A DNA stretch of 64,000 bases from DASYKS01 sp031404815. GTDB lineage: Bacteria > Acidobacteriota > Thermoanaerobaculia > Multivoradales > UBA5704. The notes beneath the pieces were generated by a model. It was given only the letters and a program-made list of their open reading frames with translations. It was not told the origin of the DNA and made no database searches. The stretch spans positions 24,167 to 88,166 of the forward strand of contig JANNIH010000076.1 of NCBI GenBank assembly GCA_031404815.1, written 5' to 3'. The translations under genes were made by a program, and so were the position numbers. Below, in pieces: positions 34,953 through 44,307 of this stretch; position 1 is the first letter of the stretch; every line of letters begins with the position of its first letter.

Positions 34953-36352
34953 GCTTCGCCCAGTTCGCCGACCTCTCGCGCATCCATTTTGTCGGGATCG
35001 GCGGCGCCGGCATGAGCGGCATCGCCGAGATTCTGCTCGAGTACGACCTCGAGGTTTCGGGTAGCGATCAGGCCGCGGGCGAGGCGACCGAGCGCTTGGC
35101 GTCCCTCGGCGCGGTGATCCGCATCGGTCATGCTCCCGAAAACATCGAGCGCGCGGACGTGGTCGTCGTCTCGTCCGCGGTTCCTGAGGCGAACCCGGAA
35201 ATTCGCGAAGCGCGCCGCCGGGGCATTCCGGTGGTTCGGCGTGCCGAGATGCTCGCCGAACTGATGCGTTTGAAGTACGGCATCGCGATCGCCGGCACCC
35301 ACGGCAAGACGACCACCACCTCGCTGGTCGGCCATGTCCTCACCGAAGCGGCACTCGATCCGACCGTGATCGTCGGCGGCCGGGTTCGTGTGCTCGGTAC
35401 CGGAGCGCGCCTCGGCCACAGCCAGTACCTGGTCGCCGAGGCGGACGAGTACGACCGCAGTTTCCTCACCCTGGCGCCGATCATCGCGGTGCTCACCAAT
35501 ATCGACCGCGATCATCTGGACACCTACGGCACGATGGAGGCGATCCTCGACGCCTTCGTCTCGTTCGCGAACCGGGTGCCGTTCTTCGGCCGGGTGCTGG
35601 TCTGCCTGGACGATGTCAACGTGCAGACCATCCTGCCCCGGATCGCGGAGCGGCGGATCATCACCTACGGCTTTGCTCCGCAGGCCGATCTGGCCGCGGT
35701 CGACCTGGAGTCGACTGCCTTGGGCGTCCGGTTCGGCGTGCGCAGTCGCGAGCGCGGCCTGCTCGGCTCGATCGAGTTGCCGATGCCCGGTCGCCACAAT
35801 GTTCAAAACGCGCTCGCGGCGATCGGTGTCGGGCTCGTGCTCCGCCTGGAGTTTGCGGCGATCGCTGCCGCGCTCACCTCGTTCAAAGGGGTTCATCGGC
35901 GCTTCGAGACGATCGGAACCTGGCGCGGCGCCACGGTGGTGGACGACTACGCGCACCACCCGACGGAGGTTGCGGCGACCCTCGAAGCGGCGCGCCAGAG
36001 CTTCCCGCGGGGCAAGGTCCACGCGGTGTTCCAGCCGCACCTCTATTCGCGCACCCAGGACCAGGCCGAGGCGTTCGGTCGCGCACTATTGGGTGCCGAT
36101 CGAGCACTGGTCACCGACATCTACGCCTCGCGCGAGCAACCGATCCCGGGCCTGACGGCTGAGAAAGTGGTCGAAGAAGCGGTCAAGAGCGGCCATCGCA
36201 ACGTCGTCTACTGCCCTTCCTGGCGCGACGCGGCGGCCCTCCTCGCAGCCGAGATCAGCCCGGGCGACCTGGTGCTCACTCTGGGTGCGGGCGACATTTA
36301 CAAATTGGGCCTCTTGTTGGTCGACGCGAACGCTCCGGAGGGTGGGTCATGA
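34949..36352 (+). CDS. murC: UDP-MurNAc:L-alanine ligase MurC
   Basis: A 467-residue Mur ligase. The N-terminus has IHFVGIGGAGMSGIAEILL, then VVVSSAVPEANPEI, the ATP-binding AGTHGKTTTTSLVGHVL, EADEYDRSFLTL, and the C-terminal DDYAHHPTEVAATLEAA. It adds L-Ala to UDP-MurNAc. It is coupled by 4-base overlaps to murG and ftsQ. murB, which often follows, is absent here. Confidence 0.95.
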   Translation: MSFAQFADLSRIHFVGIGGAGMSGIAEILLEYDLEVSGSDQAAGEATERLASLGAVIRIGHAPENIERADVVVVSSAVPEANPEIREARRRGIPVVRRAEMLAELMRLKYGIAIAGTHGKTTTTSLVGHVLTEAALDPTVIVGGRVRVLGTGARLGHSQYLVAEADEYDRSFLTLAPIIAVLTNIDRDHLDTYGTMEAILDAFVSFANRVPFFGRVLVCLDDVNVQTILPRIAERRIITYGFAPQADLAAVDLESTALGVRFGVRSRERGLLGSIELPMPGRHNVQNALAAIGVGLVLRLEFAAIAAALTSFKGVHRRFETIGTWRGATVVDDYAHHPTEVAATLEAARQSFPRGKVHAVFQPHLYSRTQDQAEAFGRALLGADRALVTDIYASREQPIPGLTAEKVVEEAVKSGHRNVVYCPSWRDAAALLAAEISPGDLVLTLGAGDIYKLGLLLVDANAPEGGS

Positions 36353-37299
36353 AGCCGGACGGCCCGCCGGGGCGCTTCGAGACCGTCGGCGCGGTCGGCG
36401 AAAGCGATGGGCCCGGCGGTGCTTCGGCCGGAGCCACGGTGATTCCGTTTCGGCGCTCGCAGGGTCCGCCGCGGCGCAAGCGGCAGAGTCTCTGGCGCAA
36501 GCTGATGCGGCCGCTCGGTACGGCCATAGGCATTCTCGGCGTGCCGCTCGTCAGTGGGATTTGGGTGGCGAATGCGCCGCAGTTTGCGCTGCGCGAGATC
36601 GCGATCGAAGGTGCCGGGCGGGTGAGCGACGTTTGGATCCGCGACCAGCTCGCGCCGCTCTTGGGGCGCAACCTGCCGCTTCTGCCGCTCGCCGCCGCGG
36701 CCGAGCGCTTGTCTCGCCACCCTTGGCTCGATTCGTTGGAGATCGCCAAGGAGCTGCCCGGCCGGCTGCGCGTGCGGGTGGCCGAAAAGAAACCGGCCGT
36801 CTTCCTGCGCAGCGGCGGGCGTCTGTTCTGGGCCGACGCCACCGGAAAACCGATCGCGCCGCTCTCGGGAGCGGAGGCGGTGGCCGAGAACGCCCGCCTG
36901 CGCGCCATCGCGCTCCCGGACGGTGCGCCCCGAGGTTTTCTGGTGGTCAGTTTCGCGACTCCGGTTCCAAACGGCGTCGCCCGTGCGATGGGGGTCGCCG
37001 CCGACCTCGGCCGCGCGAACCCTGACTGGGCGGCTCGGCTGGAAGAGATCGAAGTGTTGGGAGAAGAGGATTTCCGTCTGCGCATCGGCGTGCTGCCGTT
37101 TCCGCTCCTGGTCCGCGACGGCGATGTGATCGACAAGGTCCACCGATTGGAGACGCTGCTGCCCCGGCTCGCGGAGATGTACTCCGCACTCGACGCCGTG
37201 GACCTACGCTTCTCTCATCGGATCGTTGTGCAACCTGCGGCAGAAGGCGCGTCGGCCGGCGCGCGCTTGGGCGAAGCCGTTTCGAGATTGGCAAGCTAG
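36349..37299 (+). CDS. ftsQ: Cell division protein FtsQ (POTRA domain)
   Basis: A 316-residue bitopic protein. A basic cytoplasmic region (RRKRQSLWRKLMRPLG) leads into one transmembrane helix (AIGILGVPLVSGIWVA), then a POTRA domain (FALREIAIEGAGRVSD, LPLLPLAAAAERLSRHPWLD, VRVAEKKPAVFL) and the FtsQ beta domain. It links FtsL/FtsB to other divisome proteins. The order murC-ftsQ-ftsA-ftsZ supports the call; no ddl gene precedes it. Confidence 0.9.
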   Translation: MKPDGPPGRFETVGAVGESDGPGGASAGATVIPFRRSQGPPRRKRQSLWRKLMRPLGTAIGILGVPLVSGIWVANAPQFALREIAIEGAGRVSDVWIRDQLAPLLGRNLPLLPLAAAAERLSRHPWLDSLEIAKELPGRLRVRVAEKKPAVFLRSGGRLFWADATGKPIAPLSGAEAVAENARLRAIALPDGAPRGFLVVSFATPVPNGVARAMGVAADLGRANPDWAARLEEIEVLGEEDFRLRIGVLPFPLLVRDGDVIDKVHRLETLLPRLAEMYSALDAVDLRFSHRIVVQPAAEGASAGARLGEAVSRLAS

Positions 37300-37311
37300 A
37301 GGGTCGGGCCT

Positions 37312-38556
37312 ATGGCGAAACCGGAACCATATTTCGTAGCGATCGATATCGGGTCGTCCAAGGTGGGCGTGCTGATCGGCCAGCGCGACGGCAAGGGCGG
37401 CCTGGAAGTGGTGGGCAAGGGCCTGGCGCCCAATCGTGGCACGCGCAAAGGAAACATCGTCAACGTCGAGGCGACGGTCGAAGCGCTCAAGGCGGCGAGC
37501 GAAGAGGCCGAGGTGATGGCCGGGCAGGAGATCTCGCGCGCCTATGTGGGCATCTCCGGAGCCGACATCCGGAGCGTCAACGCGCGCGGCATGGTCTCGG
37601 TGGCGCGCAAGGATCGCGAGATCGCCCGCCCGGACATTGCGCGGGTGTTGGAGGCCGCCAAGTCCGCGGCTCTGCCGTCCGACCGCGAGATCCTGCACGC
37701 GATACCGCAGGAGTTCCTGGTCGACGAGCAGGGTGGAATCGGCGATCCGCTCGGCATGCTGGGCAGTCGCCTGGAGGTGATGGTGCATCTGGTCACCGGC
37801 AACATCACGCGCTCCAAAACCTTGCTGACCTGCGTCAATCGGGCCGGTATCGAAGTGATCGAAATGGTTTTCGAGCCGCTGGCGACCGTCGAGGCGGTGC
37901 TTACCCCCGACGAGCGTGAGCTCGGCTCGTTGCTGATCGACATCGGCGCCGGAACTACCGAGTACGCGCTGTTTGCCGACGGCGAGATCCAGTACAGCGC
38001 GGTGGCGCCGATCGGTGCGGGGCACTTCACCAACGACATCGCGATGGTTCTGCGCACACCGTTCGCCGAAGCGGAGAAGATCAAAGTGAAGCACGGCTGT
38101 TGCATGGCGAGTATGGTCACCGACGACGAGGGAATCTCGGTACCCACGGTGGCCGGCGGCTCGTCGCGCGTGGTGCCGCGACGCGAGCTGTGCGAGATCC
38201 TGCAACCGCGGGCCGAGGAGCTGTTCGGCTTGTTACGCGAAGACCTGATGCGCCACGCTTCGGAGGACAGCCTGCGCGGTGGCGTGGTGTTGACCGGTGG
38301 CGGAGCGCAGCTCGACGGCCTGCTCGAATTGACCGAGCAGATGTTCGACGCCGGGGTCCGCTACGGTCTGCCGCGCGGCCTCGGTGGGCTGGTCGATGTG
38401 ATCAGCAATCCGAGCTGGTCGACCGCTTCGGGTCTCTTGCTCTACGGCCTGGCGGCCGAGGATTCGCGGCAAGGCCGGACCCACCACAAGAAAACGGGCT
38501 GGAGCGTGCGCGGTGTGATGGGCAGCTTGCGCGGCATGTTCTCGGATCTGCTCTAA
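37312..38556 (+). CDS. ftsA: Cell division protein FtsA
   Basis: A 414-residue actin-family ATPase that tethers FtsZ to the membrane. Phosphate-1 motif AIDIGSSKVGVLIG, inserted SHS2/1C domain, phosphate-2 motif LLIDIGAGTTEYALF, adenosine motif VVLTGGGAQLDGLLEL, and a C-terminal amphipathic helix with MGSLRGMFSDLL for membrane attachment. It begins 12 bases after ftsQ. Confidence 0.95.
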   Translation: MAKPEPYFVAIDIGSSKVGVLIGQRDGKGGLEVVGKGLAPNRGTRKGNIVNVEATVEALKAASEEAEVMAGQEISRAYVGISGADIRSVNARGMVSVARKDREIARPDIARVLEAAKSAALPSDREILHAIPQEFLVDEQGGIGDPLGMLGSRLEVMVHLVTGNITRSKTLLTCVNRAGIEVIEMVFEPLATVEAVLTPDERELGSLLIDIGAGTTEYALFADGEIQYSAVAPIGAGHFTNDIAMVLRTPFAEAEKIKVKHGCCMASMVTDDEGISVPTVAGGSSRVVPRRELCEILQPRAEELFGLLREDLMRHASEDSLRGGVVLTGGGAQLDGLLELTEQMFDAGVRYGLPRGLGGLVDVISNPSWSTASGLLLYGLAAEDSRQGRTHHKKTGWSVRGVMGSLRGMFSDLL

Positions 38557-38619
38557 GCATACGGCATCGAATCGAACGGAAAAGAAACGCAGCGAAAAAT
38601 CGAACCAAGGGGGTAACGC

Positions 38620-39903
38620 ATGATTCTCTTCGACGACCAGGATGCAGCGAACGAGGAGCTCGAGCCGATCATGGCGCCGAGCCTCGACATCGTTCCCGCT
38701 CGGATCAAGGTCATCGGTGTCGGCGGCGGCGGCGGCAACGCAGTCAACCGGATGATCGATGCCAATTTGCGCGGCATCGAGTTCATCGCCGCCAACACCG
38801 ATTTGCAGGCGCTCGCCAAGTGCCGCGCGCGGACCAAGATCCAGCTCGGCACGCTGTTGACCAAGGGGCTCGGCGCGGGTGCCGATCCGGAGGTCGGCAG
38901 GAAGTCGGCGCTCGAAGACACCGAGCGGATTCTCGAAGTGCTCGAAGGCGCCGACATGGTCTTCCTCACCGCGGGTCTGGGCGGTGGTACGGGGACCGGC
39001 GCGGTGCCGATTCTCGCCTCGCTCGCGGCCGAGATCGGCGCGCTCACGGTCGCGATCGTGACCAAGCCGTTCGGCTTCGAAGGGCGCCGCCGGATGCAGC
39101 TCGCCGAGCGCGGCATCGAAGAGCTGCGCGCGTCGGTCGATACGCTGATCACGATTCCGAACGAGCGCCTGCTCAACTTCGTCGAGCGCGGCACGCCGCT
39201 CACCGAAGCGTTCCGGATCGCGGATGACGTGCTCCGCCAGGCGGTTCAGGGGATCAGCGATCTGATCACGGTGCCGGGCGAGATCAACGTCGACTTCGCC
39301 GACGTGCGCACGATCATGACCGGTATGGGTATGGCCCTGATGGGTACCGGTGTGGCCCGCGGCGAAAGCCGGGCGATCGAAGCGGCGCAGCGCGCGGTCT
39401 CTTCGCCGCTGCTCGAAGAGACCTCGATCCAGGGCGCCAAGGGGGTGTTGATCAACATCACCGGCGGCCACGACCTCACCCTCCACGAGGTCGCGGAAGC
39501 GGCCCGGATCATTCAGGAAGCGGTCGATCCGGACGCCAACATCATTTCCGGTATGGTGATCGATCCAACCCTTGACGACGCGATGAAGGTCACCGTCATC
39601 GCGACCGGTTTCGATCGGGTCGAGGGGTTGCGCTCCCGCGCGACGATGTCGCTCGGCGCTCATCGACCGATGGCGGTTCCGCCCCAGAACCTCAGTTCCT
39701 TCGCTCCCACTTTCGTACCGGCGCCGAGCCTCGCCGCGGCGCCGATCTTCGAAAAGCCCGAGCCGGAACCGGAGCTCGACGTACCGTTCTACCGCAAAGT
39801 GATCGCCCAAGGCCGGGGTGAAGACCCGGGTGGTTTCGGTCCGAACTGGTCGAATGTCGACGACTACGACATCCCGACCGTTCTGCGCAAACAGATGGAT
39901 TGA
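38620..39903 (+). CDS. ftsZ: Cell division GTPase FtsZ
   Basis: A 427-residue tubulin homologue that forms the Z-ring. An N-terminal extension of about 25 residues precedes IKVIGVGGGGGNAVNRMI. The tubulin signature GGGTGTG is at 121-127 and the T7-loop region follows (ADDVLRQAVQGISDLIT). A Pro-rich linker leads to the C-terminal peptide DIPTVLRKQ, the conserved FtsA/ZipA-binding tail. A GGGGG-containing ribosome binding site lies 6-10 bases upstream. The 63-base gap after ftsA is the longest inside the cluster from rsmH on. Confidence 0.97.
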   Translation: MILFDDQDAANEELEPIMAPSLDIVPARIKVIGVGGGGGNAVNRMIDANLRGIEFIAANTDLQALAKCRARTKIQLGTLLTKGLGAGADPEVGRKSALEDTERILEVLEGADMVFLTAGLGGGTGTGAVPILASLAAEIGALTVAIVTKPFGFEGRRRMQLAERGIEELRASVDTLITIPNERLLNFVERGTPLTEAFRIADDVLRQAVQGISDLITVPGEINVDFADVRTIMTGMGMALMGTGVARGESRAIEAAQRAVSSPLLEETSIQGAKGVLINITGGHDLTLHEVAEAARIIQEAVDPDANIISGMVIDPTLDDAMKVTVIATGFDRVEGLRSRATMSLGAHRPMAVPPQNLSSFAPTFVPAPSLAAAPIFEKPEPEPELDVPFYRKVIAQGRGEDPGGFGPNWSNVDDYDIPTVLRKQMD

Positions 39904-39937
39904 TCCGAGGCACCGTAGCGAAACCCCGACGCCCGTT

Positions 39938-39973
39938 CGCTTTCCGGCCTTAACCCCCTTGGGGCCGGAAGCG
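39938..39973 (+). terminator. Hairpin terminator after ftsZ
   Basis: CGCTTTCCGGCC (39938-39949) pairs with GGCCGGAAGCG (39963-39973) with a single bulged T and a 13-base loop. It lies about 35 bases after the ftsZ stop. No strong T-run follows, so it may need other factors. Confidence 0.5.
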
Positions 39974-40030
39974 GGCGGGTGTCGGTTTGGCGGTTTGGCG
40001 TCGAGCCCGGCAAGGACGAGACCCAAGGCA

Positions 40031-40072
40031 ATCGTTCCCAATTTGGGTAGGATCGTTCCTGTTTCGGGAAGG
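40031..40072. promoter_or_regulatory. Two 21-bp spaced dyad units, possible operator
   Basis: ATCGTTCC occurs at 40031 and again at 40052, exactly 21 bases apart. Each unit holds a dyad of the form TTCC-N6-GGGWA (TTCCcaatttGGGTA and TTCCtgtttcGGGAA). The pair lies 45-86 bases before the ABC transporter start, a good place for an operator; it could also be a minimal relative of the long 20-21 bp arrays. Confidence 0.4.
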
Positions 40073-40104
40073 GTGGCAACCGGCCAACGGCCCCCTTCAT
40101 CCGA

Positions 40105-40110
40105 TATAGT
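40105..40110 (+). promoter_or_regulatory. Possible -10 element (TATAGT) of the ABC transporter gene
   Basis: TATAGT ends 6 bases before the ATG at 40117; transcription from it would begin at or next to the start codon, giving a leaderless mRNA. There is no ribosome binding site and no convincing -35 box. Confidence 0.3.
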
Positions 40111-40116
40111 TCGGCT

Positions 40117-41904
40117 ATGAAACTTCTCTACTCCTATCTCCGCCGCTACTGGGGTCTGGTGGTGCTCGCCCTGGGGTTGGCGGCGATCAACCAGATTTTC
40201 TCTCTGCTCGATCCCCTGATCTTCCGTCACGTCATCGACGAGTACGCCACCCGCCACACCGAGTACACGACCCGCCAATTCTTCCGCGGGGTCTCCCTGC
40301 TGCTCGCGGCTGCGGTCGGTGTGGCGTTCGTGTCGCGGGTCGCGAAAAACTTCCAAGACTATTTCGTCAACGTCATCACCCAGCGAGTCGGGGCCGATCT
40401 GTATTCGGACGGCGTGCGCCATTCGCTCGAGCTCCCCTATGCCCAGTTCGAGGACCAGCGGAGCGGCGAAACCCTTGGTCGCCTGCAAAAGGTGCGCGCC
40501 GATGTCGAGAAATTGATCGCGATCGCGGTCAACACGCTGTTCACGACCCTCGTGGGTGTGGTCTTCGTCATGATCTACGCGTTCAGCGTGCATTGGGTGA
40601 TCGCGCCGATCTACCTGCTCACCGTGCCGCTGCTCGGCACTTTGAGTTCGGTCCTGTCGAAGCGGATCAAGAAAATCCAGAAGGTGATCGTCGCCGAGAC
40701 CACCGCGCTCGCCGGGGCGACCACGGAATCGCTGCGCAACATTGAGCTGGTCAAGAGCCTCGGCCTCGCCCGTCAAGAGATCGAGCGGCTGAACGCGACC
40801 ACCGCGAAGATCCTCAAGCTGGAGCTCAAGAAGGTCAGATCGCTCCGGCTGCTGAGCTTCATCCAGGGGACGCTGGTGAACGCCCTGCGCACTCTGATCC
40901 TGTTCCTGATGCTCTATCTCATCTACACCCAGAAGATCACCGTGGGGCAGTTCTTCTCGCTGTTCATCTACTCGTTCTTCATCTTCGGCCCGCTCCAAGA
41001 ACTCGGTACGGTGATCAACACCTATCGCGAGACCGAAGCGTCGCTCGAGATGTTCCAGAAGGTCCTGGCGATCCCGGTCGAATCGAGACCCGCCCATCCA
41101 GAGCGCCTGGGCGATCTCACCGCCCTCGCGTTCGAAGAGGTCGGCTTCACCCACCAGAGCGCCTCGGCCCCGGCGCTCAGTGAGGTTTCGTTCGGTATCG
41201 AACGGGGTGAGACCGTGGCGTTCGTCGGCCCCTCCGGTTCGGGCAAGACGACGCTGGTGAAGCTGCTGGTCGGGCTCTACGCCCCCGGCGAGGGGCGGAT
41301 CCTCTACAACGGCAAGACCGGTGCGGAGATCGACCTCGACGAGTTGCGTGCGCAGATCGGTTTCGTCACCCAGGACACGCAGCTGTTCTCCGGCTCGATT
41401 CGCGAGAATCTGCTGTTCGTCAATCCGCAGGCGACCGACGCCGAATGTCTGGAAGTGCTCGACAAGGCCGCTTGCGAAAGCCTGCTCGCGCGCGCCGACC
41501 GCGGCCTGGATACGGTGATCGGCGAAGGGGGCGTCAAAGTCTCGGGTGGCGAAAAGCAGCGGCTGTCGATCGCGCGGGCGCTGCTCCGCCGGCCTAGCCT
41601 CCTGGTGTTTGATGAGGCGACCTCGTCGCTCGATTCGCTGACCGAAGAGGAGGTCACCGACACGATCCGCGAGGTGGCGTCGAGCCAGGTCATCACCATC
41701 GTGATCGCCCATCGCCTCTCGACCGTGCTGCATGCCGACCGCATCCATGTCCTGGAGCATGGCCGCATCGTCGAGTCGGGTCGGCACGACGAGCTGCTCG
41801 CCCAGAAAGGGCTCTACTTCGCGATGTGGCGTCAGCAGATCGGCGAGCGCCGCCCAACGCTGGTACCGCCGATGAGGGCGGCCGGGCTGGCGGCGGCCGG
41901 GTAG
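40117..41904 (+). CDS. ABC transporter, fused permease and ATPase
   Basis: A 595-residue half-transporter of the exporter type. Six transmembrane helices span about residues 15-310 (coupling region FEDQRSGETLGRLQKVR). The ATPase domain has Walker A FVGPSGSGKTTL, signature VSGGEKQRLS, Walker B LLVFDEATSSLD, and switch His in IVIAHRLST. It resembles MsbA/LmrA-like exporters; the substrate is unknown. It is a separate gene from the dcw cluster and has its own upstream region; it ends 7 bases from a convergent gene. Confidence 0.92.
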   Translation: MKLLYSYLRRYWGLVVLALGLAAINQIFSLLDPLIFRHVIDEYATRHTEYTTRQFFRGVSLLLAAAVGVAFVSRVAKNFQDYFVNVITQRVGADLYSDGVRHSLELPYAQFEDQRSGETLGRLQKVRADVEKLIAIAVNTLFTTLVGVVFVMIYAFSVHWVIAPIYLLTVPLLGTLSSVLSKRIKKIQKVIVAETTALAGATTESLRNIELVKSLGLARQEIERLNATTAKILKLELKKVRSLRLLSFIQGTLVNALRTLILFLMLYLIYTQKITVGQFFSLFIYSFFIFGPLQELGTVINTYRETEASLEMFQKVLAIPVESRPAHPERLGDLTALAFEEVGFTHQSASAPALSEVSFGIERGETVAFVGPSGSGKTTLVKLLVGLYAPGEGRILYNGKTGAEIDLDELRAQIGFVTQDTQLFSGSIRENLLFVNPQATDAECLEVLDKAACESLLARADRGLDTVIGEGGVKVSGGEKQRLSIARALLRRPSLLVFDEATSSLDSLTEEEVTDTIREVASSQVITIVIAHRLSTVLHADRIHVLEHGRIVESGRHDELLAQKGLYFAMWRQQIGERRPTLVPPMRAAGLAAAG

Positions 41905-41911
41905 GAGGTTT

Positions 41912-43747
41912 TCAAGGCAATTCGGCGAGCGCCCGGGCCACCTCGGGTTGGTTCGGGTCGAGAGTGAGCGAGTGGGAGAGCGCGCGGCGGGCGGCGGCGG
42001 GATCGCCCGCGCATAGGTGGGCGAGTGCGGCGGTTCCCCAAACGATCGGATCTTTTGGGGACAGCTCGGTAGCCAGAGTGAAATCAGCCCGGGCCTCGGC
42101 GCAAAAGCCGAGCGCCAGGCGTTCCTTGCCTCGGCCGAGCAGGCGCGGCAGCGCATCGGGCAAGCCGGCGCGCGCGGCGCGGCGCAGAAGGTCGCCCGAC
42201 CGCTCGGGGTCGCTTGACGCCAGCAGATCGCTCAGGTTCGAGAGCGCCGAAGCGGAGCGCGGGTCGAGTTCGATTGCCCGCTCGAAGGCTTCTTGCGCGG
42301 CGCGCATTTCGGCGGCGTCCCCCTTCGCGCCGAGCGCGCGGCGGATCAGCCCCTCGTTGTTGTATGAGCCGGGAGTGCGGGTGGGATCGGTTCCGGCGGA
42401 AGCAGCTTCCGGCGCCCGCTCCGGCTCGTCCGCGCCGAGATAGCCGAGCGCGCGCAGCGTCGCCAGCTCTTCGCCCCCCGCAGGTTCGTTCGCTCCGCCG
42501 ACGGTCGCAGAGGTCGACGCGGGGCGAAAGCGGGCGGTGTAGTCGACCGGTTCGCGCGCCGGAGCGCCAACGCCAAGCGGGGTGCCTGGGAGCGGTGGGC
42601 CGGCGAGGCCTCGTCCGGGCGGCAGGCCGAGCAGGGCAAGGAGTGTTGCGGCGACCTGATCGATCCGGCCGCGGCTCCGCTCTTTCGTTGGCGAGATTCC
42701 GGGGCCGGCCAGTAGGTAGATTCCGTCCTCGCGATGCCAGAGCCCTGCGGTGGCCGCTTCGGCGCTGCCGTCATGGTTCGGGCGCCCCTTCTGCCAGCGG
42801 AAGCCGTGATCGGAGGCGAGCATCAAGATCGCACCCTCTTGCCGGGCGAGATCGCGATAAACCCCGAGCCGGCGATCGACCTCCGCGAAATAGCGGCGCG
42901 GCAGCTCGGAGTAGAGGGCGAAATCCGCCTCCGAGATCTCGGGGCGGCGCGGTGGCGCGAACGGCGCGAACAGGTGGCCGATCGCGTCGGTCCCCTGGAA
43001 GTAGACGATCCCGAGGTCGGGATGGATTTCCGAGAACGTCTCGCGGGCGAGGTCGTCGTAGAGCCGGGTCTGGACCAGAATGCGGCGCAGCCCCTCGATC
43101 CGGTTCTCAGGGCCGGGCGGAGCGGCGAGCGCGGTTTCGATCCGCCCGACGGAAAGCCCGGGAAGATAGGCGGTGATCTCTTTCGCACCGATCTCGCGCT
43201 CGGCCCGCTCGCGCGCCGCGCGCGCTTCGGGCTCGCGGTCGCGAGGCCAGACCAACCCGGCGGGAGGATCTCCCTCGCGCAGCTGAAACGAGAACAGCCG
43301 GTCCGAGACCATCCGACCGTTCACCGGCTCGGCCGGCCAGGTCGCCCAAAGGCCGAGCACGGCGACGCTCCTCCCCGCCTCTGAGGCCATGTTCCAGATC
43401 GTCGGCACCCGCCGCTCGGCCGAGGTAATCGGTTCGCGCCGTCCCGTCTCGGGAGAGAACCGCGTGAAGTCCAGCACGCCATGGGCGAGCGGCGAAACCC
43501 CGGTCATCATCGTCGTCCAGAGCAGCGGCGAGAGGGGAGGCTGTTCGGTTTCGAGGATGCCCGAACGCCCCTCAGCCAGCAACCGCGCGAGTTGGGGCAT
43601 CGTGCCGTCCGAGGCGAACCGGTCGAGCAGCTGCCAGTCCGCGCCGTCGAGGCCGACGAAAAGGACCCGGAAGCGCGACGAGAGAGCCTGCTTTTCGCAG
43701 CCGGCGAGGAGGAGCGCTAGGAGTGCCAGGAGTTGGCGCTTAGGCAT
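41912..43747 (-). CDS. Alkaline phosphatase/phosphodiesterase-family lipoprotein with TPR-like C-terminus
   Basis: A 611-residue protein with a lipobox (LLAGC) close to the N-terminus. The first 400 residues belong to the type I phosphodiesterase/nucleotide pyrophosphatase superfamily: VLFVGLDGADWQLLD (metal Asp), SPLLWTTMMTG (candidate nucleophile Thr), FQGTDAIGHLF and MLASDHGF with the further metal ligands. After a linker, the last 170 residues are TPR-like helices (AQEAFERAIELDPRSASALS, TLDPNQPEVARALAEL). Function is unknown; related proteins with solenoid tails are common in this kind of genome. Confidence 0.82.
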   Translation of the reverse strand: MPKRQLLALLALLLAGCEKQALSSRFRVLFVGLDGADWQLLDRFASDGTMPQLARLLAEGRSGILETEQPPLSPLLWTTMMTGVSPLAHGVLDFTRFSPETGRREPITSAERRVPTIWNMASEAGRSVAVLGLWATWPAEPVNGRMVSDRLFSFQLREGDPPAGLVWPRDREPEARAARERAEREIGAKEITAYLPGLSVGRIETALAAPPGPENRIEGLRRILVQTRLYDDLARETFSEIHPDLGIVYFQGTDAIGHLFAPFAPPRRPEISEADFALYSELPRRYFAEVDRRLGVYRDLARQEGAILMLASDHGFRWQKGRPNHDGSAEAATAGLWHREDGIYLLAGPGISPTKERSRGRIDQVAATLLALLGLPPGRGLAGPPLPGTPLGVGAPAREPVDYTARFRPASTSATVGGANEPAGGEELATLRALGYLGADEPERAPEAASAGTDPTRTPGSYNNEGLIRRALGAKGDAAEMRAAQEAFERAIELDPRSASALSNLSDLLASSDPERSGDLLRRAARAGLPDALPRLLGRGKERLALGFCAEARADFTLATELSPKDPIVWGTAALAHLCAGDPAAARRALSHSLTLDPNQPEVARALAELP

Positions 43748-43818
43748 TGGGCGATGGCTCCCCAGTTCACGTGGTTCGGCAGTACGTTTTGCGCCAGTCT
43801 AGATTAACCTTCCGCCGC

Positions 43819-44253
43819 ATGGGACGCGAAGAGCGCAAAGGGCCGCCGGGGCCGACCGATCCGGACGCCGGGATCTACCAGGGACAGGTCATCGCGCGCC
43901 GGCTCGTCTCGCCGGACGGATTGATCGTGTTGGTCGGCAAGACCGCCCTGGACAACGATGTCCTGTCGATCAAGCTCGGCAGCCCGCGCGATTTCTGGTT
44001 TCATGTCGCGGGCGACTCGGGTTCGCACGTCGTGGTCCGCAACCCCGAGAACTTGGCCCGCCTGCCGCGCGAGACGCTCCAATTTGCGGCCGGTCTCGCC
44101 GCCGGCTACTCCAAAGCGCGCCACGGTGGCCGCGTCGCGGTCCACTGGACGACCTGCGACGAGGTGAGCAAGCCGCGCGGCCTCCCGCCGGGCAAGGTCC
44201 AACTCGGCCGTTACGAAACGGTCCAGGCGGCGCCGATCCGCGGCGAGGGATAG
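43819..44253 (+). CDS. NFACT-R domain protein
   Basis: A 144-residue protein that consists of little more than the NFACT-R (DUF814) domain: SPDGLIVLVGKTALDNDVLS, DFWFHVAGDSGSHVVVRNP, and SKARHGGRVAVHWTTC. In RqcH/NEMF this domain accompanies the NFACT-N and coiled-coil parts of a ribosome quality-control factor; a stand-alone copy is known in bacteria, but its role is uncertain. I choose ATG 43819; the upstream extension is not family-like. TAGATT at 43800 may be its -10 box. Confidence 0.8.
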   Translation: MGREERKGPPGPTDPDAGIYQGQVIARRLVSPDGLIVLVGKTALDNDVLSIKLGSPRDFWFHVAGDSGSHVVVRNPENLARLPRETLQFAAGLAAGYSKARHGGRVAVHWTTCDEVSKPRGLPPGKVQLGRYETVQAAPIRGEG

Positions 44254-44307
44254 GGCGGACACGCAGGTGTCCGGCCTGCCGCCTCCCTCTGATAGCGTCC
44301 GCGGCCT

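Noticed and set aside
38233..42156. Very long open frame of about 1300 codons on the minus strand
   Set aside because: It is antisense to ftsA, ftsZ and the ABC exporter, has Arg/Asp/Glu-rich composition typical of mirror frames in high-GC coding DNA, and no domain. The genes on the plus strand are unambiguous.
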